Positions 1 to 4,944 of a DNA stretch of 9,274 nucleotides are shown here, in pieces. Origin of the DNA: Thalassospira sp. UBA1131 (GTDB lineage Bacteria; Pseudomonadota; Alphaproteobacteria; Rhodospirillales; Thalassospiraceae); NCBI RefSeq assembly GCF_002311515.1, contig NZ_DCAO01000110.1, positions 1 to 9,274 of the forward strand, in the 5' to 3' direction. Each line of letters opens with the position of its first letter. Positions within the stretch are counted from its first letter, which is position 1. Both the position numbers and the translations under genes were made by a program. The notes beneath the pieces are model-generated. The model was not told where the DNA came from and did not search any database. It saw nothing but the letters and a program-made list of their open reading frames with translations.

Positions 1-21
1 ACAGGGTTCGTCAGCAGTCTG

Positions 22-46
22 AGACCGCCATTTGGCGGTCTTTTTT
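22..46 (+). terminator. Rho-independent terminator of an upstream + strand gene
   Basis: An 8-bp perfect stem (22-29 with 34-41) and a 4-nt loop lead into a run of six T (41-46). No A-run precedes it, so it works for + strand transcription only. It must close a gene located left of the window, and it sits 4 bases from the stop codon of the convergent lipid kinase gene. Confidence 0.85.
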
Positions 47-49
47 ATC

Positions 50-1432
50 TCAGAGATCCTTGGCGATACGATCCAGCGTTTTGGAAAAATCGACCATTTC
101 CGTTGCCAGCCCGTCGAGGGCCCTTGAGACCTCAGTCGGTTGGTTGTCCAACGTGATGGCGTGTATCTCTGTTGTCAGGGTGTCCGCACGTGCTTTCAGG
201 CCATTGACAAGGCGGGTATCGGCATTGCCCAGCAACCAGCCCATGACCTTGTCGCGGAGTTCTTCAAGGTTCTGAAGATCCGGGTCGGGGGAGGCGGCAT
301 TGATCCCGAAGGGACGTACGCCCAGTTCAAGCTGGCGGGCATGGCTGCGCAAATGGCCCGCCGCGTCATGGCAAAGCGATTTGAGCGCGCTGTTCTGTGC
401 GACAGGGTAGATCGCCTCAAGACGTACGGCGAAATCAATGGTGTCGCGCATGACGTCATTAATCTCGTTCTGCTGGGGCAAGGTTTTGGTCTTTGCCTCG
501 CCGTCATTGATGACCTCGTCGACGAAACTGTTGGGGGCAAAGACCGGCAGAACACCCGCACGGATGGCAAATTTGGCCGGAAGTTTGCCGATGATTTCGC
601 CGTCGGCCAGAATGGGCGCACCGTCCTCGCCGTCGACCTTGATTGTGTCGCACTGAATTGACGTCGCATAGCTGCTGTCATCGACAGAGCCAAACAACAG
701 CTCGGCTGCGATATCAAGGCCGCTGAGCGTATCGACACTGTCGCGAATGGCAAACATGTGCAAAAGACCGTCTTCCGGGCTTTTGGTTTCGCTCGGTCGC
801 AATCCACCGCCAAAATATCGGCCATTGGTGATGGTAACCTGGCGCAGCTTCATGGCTTGTGGTTCGTCTTCGCCGCACGTGATGGTCAGATCAAGCGGAT
901 CCATTTCATGCCAGCTTTGCCAGTTGGCAACCGCATAGCTGATGGCCCCCAAGGTACGTTTAAGGTCGGGATTGATGCGTTTGCGCGCATCTGCCGGCAC
1001 GCCAATGCTGGCCGCATTGACAAAGCTTTTGTCATTCACGCTGCCGATATCAAGCATTCTGATCTGGCCGTGGATGGACGCGCGTGCCGCATCAATCAGA
1101 TCGTCCGGCAATGTCAGGGTGCGGGCAAAATCATTTGCCGTGCCAAGCGGTACCGGGATGAGAACGACCTTTTGCGAAATCACGGTATCAAGGACCGCAT
1201 TAATGGTGCCATCACCACCGCCGACCGCGACGATATCGCCCGGTGCACAGCTGGTGCTGATCTGTTCCTTGATGACGTCGGGGTTATCGCACAGCGTCAG
1301 CTCGGTCTTGTAACCGGCATCTTCGAACACATTGCGCAGCGGCTGTGCGCCGTTATCGCGCCACTCGTCGGGGAGTTTCGACTTCGTCAGCAGCAAGTGG
1401 ACCTTGCCAGTCAGATCAGAGCTTTTCATCAT
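50..1432 (-). CDS. YegS/DagK-type lipid (diacylglycerol) kinase with C-terminal extension
   Basis: The protein is predicted to phosphorylate a lipid such as diacylglycerol with ATP at the cytoplasmic face of the membrane. The N-terminal two thirds is a DAGK catalytic domain: nucleotide-binding GGGDGT motif at about residues 71-76, followed by PLGTANDFAR at 95-104, both hallmarks of the YegS/BmrU/DgkB family. The substrate cannot be read from sequence. Family members are usually about 300 residues; this one has about 460, and roughly the last 155 form a charged, probably helical extension that I do not recognise. The start is placed at the ATG at 1432. A GTG at 1456 in the same frame would begin directly on the U-run of the dps terminator, and the next codon after 1432 is also ATG. 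The Shine-Dalgarno sequence is weak. The gene lies downstream of dps on the same strand, behind that terminator, so it may depend on read-through or on an undetected promoter. Confidence 0.85.
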   Translation of the reverse strand: MMKSSDLTGKVHLLLTKSKLPDEWRDNGAQPLRNVFEDAGYKTELTLCDNPDVIKEQISTSCAPGDIVAVGGGDGTINAVLDTVISQKVVLIPVPLGTANDFARTLTLPDDLIDAARASIHGQIRMLDIGSVNDKSFVNAASIGVPADARKRINPDLKRTLGAISYAVANWQSWHEMDPLDLTITCGEDEPQAMKLRQVTITNGRYFGGGLRPSETKSPEDGLLHMFAIRDSVDTLSGLDIAAELLFGSVDDSSYATSIQCDTIKVDGEDGAPILADGEIIGKLPAKFAIRAGVLPVFAPNSFVDEVINDGEAKTKTLPQQNEINDVMRDTIDFAVRLEAIYPVAQNSALKSLCHDAAGHLRSHARQLELGVRPFGINAASPDPDLQNLEELRDKVMGWLLGNADTRLVNGLKARADTLTTEIHAITLDNQPTEVSRALDGLATEMVDFSKTLDRIAKDL

Positions 1433-1456
1433 GCTGTACCGTTGGTTTGGGGGCAC

Positions 1457-1488
1457 AAAAAAGAACCGGCACCCGAAGGCGCCGGTTC
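1457..1488 (-). terminator. Rho-independent terminator of dps
   Basis: Read on the minus strand, an 11-bp stem (one G-U pair) closes a TTCG tetraloop flanked by C and G, a very stable loop, and six T follow (1462-1457). It begins 20 bases after the dps stop codon and ends 25 bases before the ATG chosen for the lipid kinase, so it separates the two genes transcriptionally, at least in part. Confidence 0.9.
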
Positions 1489-1508
1489 ATCATATCATAT
1501 TGGCATGA

Positions 1509-2012
1509 TTACGAGATCGTTGCACGCAGCATCCATGCTGCTTCTTCGTGAACACCGATCCGCTCGGTCAGCATGTCGGCGGTTTTCACATCATCAACTT
1601 CCTCGGCGGCAGCCACCCCGTCCCGGAGCAGGCGGGCCATTTTTTCGTGATCCTCGACCAGTTCCTTGACCATGTCTTCGGTCGAAAGAAGTTTGGTCTG
1701 ATCCTTGATGGACGAGTTTTCCATCATCTCGCTGAGTCCCGTTGGCGCCGTAAAGCCGATGGCGCGGATGCGTTCCGCCATGTCGTCAATGGCGGTGTTG
1801 AGGTCCTCGTAATGCTCCTCGGTCATGTTGTGGAGCGAATAGAACGCCGGACCCACCACATTCCAGTGAACACCACGAACTTTGGCATACAGTACATGCG
1901 ACGAGCCAACGATCTTGGTCAGCATTTTCGCCAGTTCGCGACGATCCTTGCGGTCCACGCCGGTCTCGACGGGAACTTCCTTCGCAACGGTCTGCATACT
2001 GCTATGTGCCAT
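1509..2012 (-). CDS. dps: Dps, DNA-protecting ferritin-like miniferritin
   Basis: Dps forms a dodecameric shell that oxidises Fe(II), preferably with hydrogen peroxide, stores the iron, and protects DNA during starvation and oxidative stress. The 167-residue length is typical. The intersubunit ferroxidase ligands fall at the family spacing: H49 in the VHWNVVGP segment, H61 in SLHN, E65, D76 and E80 in the IDDMAERI segment (equivalent to E. coli H51, H63, D67, D78 and E82). The N-terminal tail has several basic residues (K11, R21, K22, R24, R25) that could touch DNA. The ATG at 2012 has a good Shine-Dalgarno sequence (AAGGAG, 2026-2021) 8 bases upstream. A GGAAC-N16-CGTT promoter lies about 100 bases upstream, which fits general-stress control, and a strong terminator follows the gene. 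Identification is secure; the subfamily is not resolved. Confidence 0.95.
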   Translation of the reverse strand: MAHSSMQTVAKEVPVETGVDRKDRRELAKMLTKIVGSSHVLYAKVRGVHWNVVGPAFYSLHNMTEEHYEDLNTAIDDMAERIRAIGFTAPTGLSEMMENSSIKDQTKLLSTEDMVKELVEDHEKMARLLRDGVAAAEEVDDVKTADMLTERIGVHEEAAWMLRATIS

Positions 2013-2110
2013 AACTAAAACTCCTTTTGTTTACAGCGTGCCCGTGAAATCGGATTGCGCATTGTTTATTGCGCTGTACCCCGTTTCGTATTGTGGGCGC
2101 TTGCAGATGA

Positions 2111-2135
2111 AACGTGCATTCCGCCAGAAGGTTCC
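2111..2135 (-). promoter_or_regulatory. EcfG-type general stress promoter of dps
   Basis: On the minus strand GGAAC (2135-2131) is followed after exactly 16 bases by CGTT (2114-2111). This is the known consensus of alphaproteobacterial EcfG-type sigma factors. Transcription would start near 2103 and give a leader of about 90 nt before the dps ATG. It is one of only two full matches I found in the window on either strand; the other is the divergent one at 2158-2182. Confidence 0.75.
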
Positions 2136-2157
2136 AGAAAATAAAATCAACACAATT

Positions 2158-2182
2158 GGAACATTCTTTCGCACCATCCGTT
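2158..2182 (+). promoter_or_regulatory. EcfG-type general stress promoter of the acidic repeat protein gene
   Basis: GGAAC (2158-2162), 16 bases, then CGTT (2179-2182) on the + strand, an exact match to the EcfG consensus. The start site would be near 2190, giving a leader of about 50 nt before the ATG at 2241. Its -35 element is 22 bases from the -35 element of the divergent dps promoter, so the two are arranged back to back. Confidence 0.75.
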
Positions 2183-2240
2183 GTGAATGGTAAGCAGCGT
2201 GCAAGTAATTGTGCTGTGTTTGTTTAATAAGGAGGTTGTG

Positions 2241-2696
2241 ATGTTGAACAAGAATATGCTGATGATCGGTACTGTACTTATGTCTGTTTCTGTAATGGCG
2301 CCGGCTTATGCCGGGTCTGACAGCTCGGACACCATGGCGACCGACGATGCAGTGAAGTCCGACGTCAATGAGCTGGGCAACGAAATTGCAGCCCAGTATG
2401 AAGAAGCCAAAGACTTTACGTTCGAGCAGAAAGAAGACTTCCTTGCCTGGGTTGACGCCAAATCCAAACAGCTTGGCGAACAGTACGACGAGGTTTCTGC
2501 CGAAGTTAAGGATGACAGCGAAGATGCTGTCGAAGAAATGGCTGAGGCCTGGGACAGCGCAAGCGATGAGCTGAGCGATGCCCTGGAAAATGCCAAGGAT
2601 GCATCTGCGGATACTTGGGAAGATGTAAAGGCCAACACTGTAAATGCGCTTGAAGATGCGCAGAAGGCCATCTCGGATACTCAGACCGCCGAATAA
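2241..2696 (+). CDS. Secreted acidic helical protein with 11-residue LEA-like repeats
   Basis: I cannot assign this to a named family. The product is 151 residues. Residues 1-24 look like a Sec signal peptide (basic N-terminus, hydrophobic core, cleavage after APAYA), so the mature protein is probably periplasmic. The mature 127 residues have 38 Asp/Glu against 9 Lys, no Arg and no Cys. Residues 79-144 divide without gaps into six 11-residue units with A/T at position 3, an aromatic or Leu at 4, D/E at 5 and A/V at 7, as in SDALENAKDAS and VNALEDAQKAI. Such 11-mers form amphipathic helices in group 3 LEA proteins and apolipoproteins, so an envelope or desiccation protectant is a reasonable inference. 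The ATG at 2241 has a near-perfect AAGGAGG upstream; starting further upstream would spoil the signal peptide. It has its own stress promoter and terminator and diverges from dps. Confidence 0.85.
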   Translation: MLNKNMLMIGTVLMSVSVMAPAYAGSDSSDTMATDDAVKSDVNELGNEIAAQYEEAKDFTFEQKEDFLAWVDAKSKQLGEQYDEVSAEVKDDSEDAVEEMAEAWDSASDELSDALENAKDASADTWEDVKANTVNALEDAQKAISDTQTAE

Positions 2697-2735
2697 GACG
2701 TCACAACCTGAACTCGGCGGATGACGTCCGAGGTT

Positions 2736-2773
2736 AGCAGCCCGCCCGGCTTCGGGCGGGCTGCTTTTATTTT
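2736..2773 (+). terminator. Strong rho-independent terminator
   Basis: A 12-bp perfect GC-rich stem (2736-2747 with 2754-2765) closed by a 6-nt loop is followed by a T-rich tail (TTTTATTTT). It ends transcription of the acidic repeat protein gene and lies 30 bases before the start of the membrane protein gene downstream, so those two genes are probably not one operon. Confidence 0.9.
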
Positions 2774-2802
2774 GGGGCAGGACCGCCAACAAGGAACAGA
2801 AT

Positions 2803-3384
2803 ATGTCGGGCGATAATCAAAAAACAGGAATGCGCATAAAAAACGGGTTGGCATATGCCAAGTCCCGCCTCGCCAAACTTGCAGAGGGACGCAAGGGACT
2901 TGGGGGGATATCGGTCGCGTCGTTTCTTGAAACCACGATCATCCCGGTTCCGATCGAAGTCATCGTTGCCCCGATCATGGCAGCTTCGCGGACGCGCGGG
3001 TTTATTGTGGCATCCGTAACACTGGCGGGCAGTGTGCTGGGTGCCGTGGCCTTGTATCTTTTGGCGTGGGTTTTGTTTGATGACCTTGCCCAGCCGCTTA
3101 TTGATCTGGTCGGTGGGCAGCAGGAATTTGAAGATCTGGAAGGCCGATTTGCCGAAGGCGGATTCTGGGTGGTCTTTGCAATCAGTATTACACCGGTCCC
3201 GATGCAGCTTGCAGCCCTGGCCGCAGGGGCAACATCCTATCCGATCTGGTTGTTTCTGATTGCGATCACGGCATCGCGTGCGATCAGATATTACGGATTG
3301 TGGTTGCTGGTTCTGGGATTTGGCGCAGGAATCGCCCGCATTTTTGAAGGACGCAAACCCGATTTACGGCAAGATGCGACCTGA
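2803..3384 (+). CDS. YqaA/DedA-like VTT-domain membrane protein
   Basis: A 193-residue integral inner-membrane protein with several hydrophobic segments (about residues 40-65, 68-92, 120-145 and 150-178) and a short basic N-terminus. The pattern of an ETTIIPVPIEV segment near residues 46-56, a small-residue-rich GSVLG helix, an amphipathic stretch with EGRFAEGGFW, and SITPVPMQ near 128-135 followed by a conserved Arg-rich helix matches the YqaA branch of the VTT/DedA (SNARE-associated) superfamily. DedA relatives act in lipid scrambling and transport and in membrane homeostasis; the role of YqaA proteins is poorly known. The ATG at 2803 has AAGGAA 6 bases upstream. The gene stands alone between terminators and converges with the small RHH gene. 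Confidence 0.8.
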   Translation: MSGDNQKTGMRIKNGLAYAKSRLAKLAEGRKGLGGISVASFLETTIIPVPIEVIVAPIMAASRTRGFIVASVTLAGSVLGAVALYLLAWVLFDDLAQPLIDLVGGQQEFEDLEGRFAEGGFWVVFAISITPVPMQLAALAAGATSYPIWLFLIAITASRAIRYYGLWLLVLGFGAGIARIFEGRKPDLRQDAT

Positions 3385-3410
3385 AATTGGTTGGAAAACA
3401 CGCCCAAATG

Positions 3411-3443
3411 AAAAAGGCCCGGCAGTTCGCCGGGTCTTTTTTT
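3411..3443. terminator. Bidirectional terminator between convergent genes
   Basis: An 8-bp stem (3416-3423 with 3429-3436, one G-T pair) with a 5-nt loop is preceded by five A (3411-3415) and followed by seven T (3437-3443). It therefore terminates both the + strand membrane protein gene and the minus-strand RHH gene, whose stop codon is at 3460. Confidence 0.9.
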
Positions 3444-3459
3444 GGGAAAATCGAATTTT

Positions 3460-3669
3460 TTATTCCGTCTCAATACGGAAATCGGTGGTGCTTTTGCCCT
3501 CGGTTTCGGGGTCATCGATGTCTTCTGCAACGAGGCCACGACGAATGAGCTCGCGGATTGCGGCAGCTCGGGTCGGCATCCGATGGTCAAAACGCCAGTC
3601 ATCGATGAATTTCAACTCATCATCATCAAGCATGATCTGGAGCTTTTCTGTTCTCTTCGACGTAGGCAC
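3460..3669 (-). CDS. Small ribbon-helix-helix (Arc/MetJ/CopG-like) DNA-binding protein
   Basis: A 69-residue protein, probably a dimeric ribbon-helix-helix regulator. A short strand with alternating residues (EKLQIML, about 8-14) precedes a helix (DDELKFIDDWRFDHRM) and, after a short turn, a second helix (TRAAAIRELIRRGL); an acidic tail of about 20 residues follows. This is the order of an RHH fold. The reading frame is open further upstream, but I choose the GTG at 3669: it has CAGGAAA about 7-13 bases upstream and begins just before the strand, whereas the first internal ATG would delete the strand. Similar small RHH proteins occur singly in many alphaproteobacteria; targets are unknown. 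It diverges from the ECF sigma operon and faces the repeat-rich intergenic region, which could hold its operator. Confidence 0.7.
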   Translation of the reverse strand: MPTSKRTEKLQIMLDDDELKFIDDWRFDHRMPTRAAAIRELIRRGLVAEDIDDPETEGKSTTDFRIETE

Positions 3670-4013
3670 GTGGGGTTTCCTGTAAATTTCAGAGGTTCTT
3701 AAAACCGTCCGAAGCCGTTGAAAATCAAAGCGTTCCAAAATTTTGGAGTAACTTACGTTACCGCTGTTTTCTCCGTAACACAACCATCTTGCTGAATTGG
3801 CGTAAGTGAGAACACGGACGTAAATGACGTAAAGTAATTATGATGCGTTATTTGCGTACATTGAATAGGTGGAATAATAAGAGTAAAATAAGCTTGTTAA
3901 TGTTGCGATGTATATTATGTGAAGTACTTGTGTTGAATAAGTAGAGCATACGATTTTACTATCAATTATATTTAGCCCTGTTATGGTCAGTGCATCCGAA
4001 CAAGGAGGTTGTG
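3670..4013. promoter_or_regulatory. AT-rich divergent regulatory region with GTAA/GACGTAAA repeats
   Basis: No gene is visible in these 344 bases, which are clearly more AT-rich than their surroundings. The part from 3748 to 3860 carries repeated GTAA cores in both orientations: GTAAC and GTTAC arms 4 bases apart (3748-3752, 3757-3761), another GTAAC (3775-3779), CGTAA (3801-3805), and GACGTAAA twice with a period of 9 (3817-3824, 3826-3833). GCGTTA (3845-3850) and GCGTA (3854-3858) follow. These look like binding sites for a regulator of the sigma operon, the RHH gene or both. A weak sigma70-like pair for the sigma gene is TTGAAT (3933-3938) with TACTAT (3957-3962). No GGAAC-type promoter is present here. 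Confidence 0.4.
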
Positions 4014-4541
4014 ATGTCTGAACAAGTGATGAACGAAATCGAAAACCATGTGCCTGCACTGCGCCGTCATGCATATCGTCTGACCGGCAGCAACGACATG
4101 GCTCAGGATCTGGTCCAGGACACGCTGTTGAAAGCCATCAGCAAAAAGGACCAGTTCGAAGAAGGCACCAGCCTTAAGGCTTGGTTGCACCGTATTCTGT
4201 TCAACACGTTCATTTCCGGAAAACGTCGTGAAAAAACGCGTGGTCCGCAGGTCGACTGGGATGATCTTGGCGACGTCTATGGCCATGGCAGCAATCAGAT
4301 GGCGCGTTTGCAGCTTCGTGATGCTGACCGTGTGCTTGAAGGCCTACCGGCCCAGGAACGCGAAGCGATCATGCTGACCGCTGTTGATGATGTGTCCTAT
4401 CAGGACGCTGCCGATCAGATGTGTGTCGAGATCGGCACGGTCAAATCCCGTGTTGGTCGTGCACGCCGCAAGCTGCGCGCATCGGTTGGTCGAATCGAAG
4501 CCCGTGAACACGCATCACGTTATGTCTCGGAGGCCGCATGA
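4014..4541 (+). CDS. ECF (group IV) RNA polymerase sigma factor, EcfG/ECF15-like
   Basis: A 175-residue ECF sigma factor that would direct RNA polymerase to a dedicated promoter set. Region sigma2 spans about residues 12-75 (HVPALRRHAYRLTGSNDMAQDLVQDTL, then the AWLHRILFNTFISGKRR segment). Region sigma4 spans about 107-157, with LPAQEREAIMLTAVDDVSYQDAA and the recognition helix region around IGTVKSRVGRARRKL. The spacing and motifs resemble the EcfG class that runs the alphaproteobacterial general stress response, although nepR and phyR are not in the window. The ATG at 4014 is preceded by an ideal AAGGAGG with a 5-base spacer. The next gene starts one base after the stop codon, so they form an operon. 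Exact ECF subgroup is unproven; ECF sigma identity is secure. Confidence 0.9.
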   Translation: MSEQVMNEIENHVPALRRHAYRLTGSNDMAQDLVQDTLLKAISKKDQFEEGTSLKAWLHRILFNTFISGKRREKTRGPQVDWDDLGDVYGHGSNQMARLQLRDADRVLEGLPAQEREAIMLTAVDDVSYQDAADQMCVEIGTVKSRVGRARRKLRASVGRIEAREHASRYVSEAA

Positions 4542-4542
4542 T

Positions 4543-4785
4543 ATGAGCCTGGTTCTTGCGATATATGGCAAAGATCACATTCTTGGCTATGTACGCGGGA
4601 CGCTTGAAGACGACGAAGAAAAACAGGACATCGAAAGTCTGGTCGAGAGTGACCCGCGCGCTGCCAAGATTGTTAACAAGCTTGAAGTCACCGAAGTTGG
4701 TGACCGATGGGCAACCGACAATTCTGCGCGAAGACGACTCGAAAAGTTACAGCGCATCGCCGAGGAGGCAGATGTCCTGGCATAG
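4543..4785 (+). CDS. Candidate zinc-less mini anti-sigma factor
   Basis: An 80-residue cytosolic protein with no signal peptide or membrane segment, translated from ATG 4543 one base after the sigma factor stop codon, with a CGGAGG ribosome site inside the sigma gene. Residues 11-47 (DHILGYVRGTLEDDEEKQDI onward, ending in SDPRAAKIVNKL) follow the pattern of the N-terminal anti-sigma domain of ECF anti-sigma factors: L-x2-Y-V-x-G-x-L, an acidic helix, then a DP-rich turn. The His/Cys zinc ligands of ZAS proteins are absent. The C-terminal part is a charged helix (RRRLEKLQRIAEEA). It does not look like NepR. The operon with the sigma factor supports a role in holding or releasing it; this is inference, and the family is not one I can name. 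Confidence 0.6.
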   Translation: MSLVLAIYGKDHILGYVRGTLEDDEEKQDIESLVESDPRAAKIVNKLEVTEVGDRWATDNSARRRLEKLQRIAEEADVLA

Positions 4786-4822
4786 CGCGAAACCGCAAAA
4801 TGCCACTTGTGAACAAATAGAA

Positions 4823-4851
4823 TTGACATAAATGACCGCTGGTCATATAAA
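4823..4851 (+). promoter_or_regulatory. Strong sigma70-type promoter of the orphan sRNA
   Basis: TTGACA (4823-4828), a perfect -35 box, is followed by exactly 17 bases and TATAAA (4846-4851), five of six matches to the -10 box. It lies 38 bases after the stop codon of the anti-sigma candidate and points at no reading frame. Transcription would begin near 4858. Confidence 0.75.
4832..4846. promoter_or_regulatory. Palindromic operator in the sRNA promoter spacer
   Basis: ATGACC-GCT-GGTCAT is a perfect inverted repeat with 6-base arms. It fills most of the spacer between the -35 and -10 boxes and touches the first base of the -10 box. A bound dimeric repressor would block RNA polymerase. TetR-family operators can have this shape, but the regulator is not identifiable from the sequence. 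Confidence 0.6.
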
Positions 4852-4857
4852 TACAGT

Positions 4858-4944
4858 ACATCAGGGTTGATCGTCTTTTCCCTCAACGTCTAAGGCCCTT
4901 CCCTGAAATTCCCGAAACCGTCCCCCGGTTTCGGCATTTTTTTT
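4858..4944 (+). ncRNA. Candidate small regulatory RNA, about 87 nt
   Basis: A free-standing transcription unit: the strong promoter at 4823-4851, an A at 4858 as likely start, and a rho-independent terminator ending at 4944. It contains no ATG. The 5' part can fold as TCAGGG (4861-4866) with CCCTGA (4901-4906), enclosing TTGA (4867-4870) with TCAA (4883-4886). The loop between these has a pyrimidine stretch (CTTTTCCCTC), and CTTCCCTGA follows further on. The second hairpin is the terminator with an eight-T tail, suitable for Hfq binding. Its place directly behind a sigma/anti-sigma operon recalls sRNAs near stress sigma loci such as Caulobacter GsrN, but the promoter here is sigma70-like and I see no sequence match to a named family. 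Confidence 0.6.
4912..4944 (+). terminator. Rho-independent terminator of the sRNA and sigma operon
   Basis: A 9-bp perfect stem (4912-4920 with 4926-4934) and 5-nt loop are followed by CA and eight T (4937-4944). It serves the sRNA unit and also any transcript continuing from the sigma/anti-sigma operon, 127 bases upstream. Confidence 0.9.

Noticed and set aside
758..1669. Long open frame on the + strand (303 codons)
   Set aside because: It runs antisense through the lipid kinase and into dps, crosses the dps terminator, lacks a ribosome site and has no recognisable motif, whereas both minus-strand genes have clear family signatures.
2031..2792. Open frame on the minus strand (253 codons)
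   Set aside because: It is the shadow of the acidic repeat protein gene. It crosses a strong terminator and both stress promoters and has no plausible start signal.
3817..3834. Tandem GACGTAAA repeats as a possible CRISPR or iteron array
   Set aside because: Only two exact copies with a one-base gap, no spacers of CRISPR size, no cas or replication initiator gene. Kept as a possible regulator site only.
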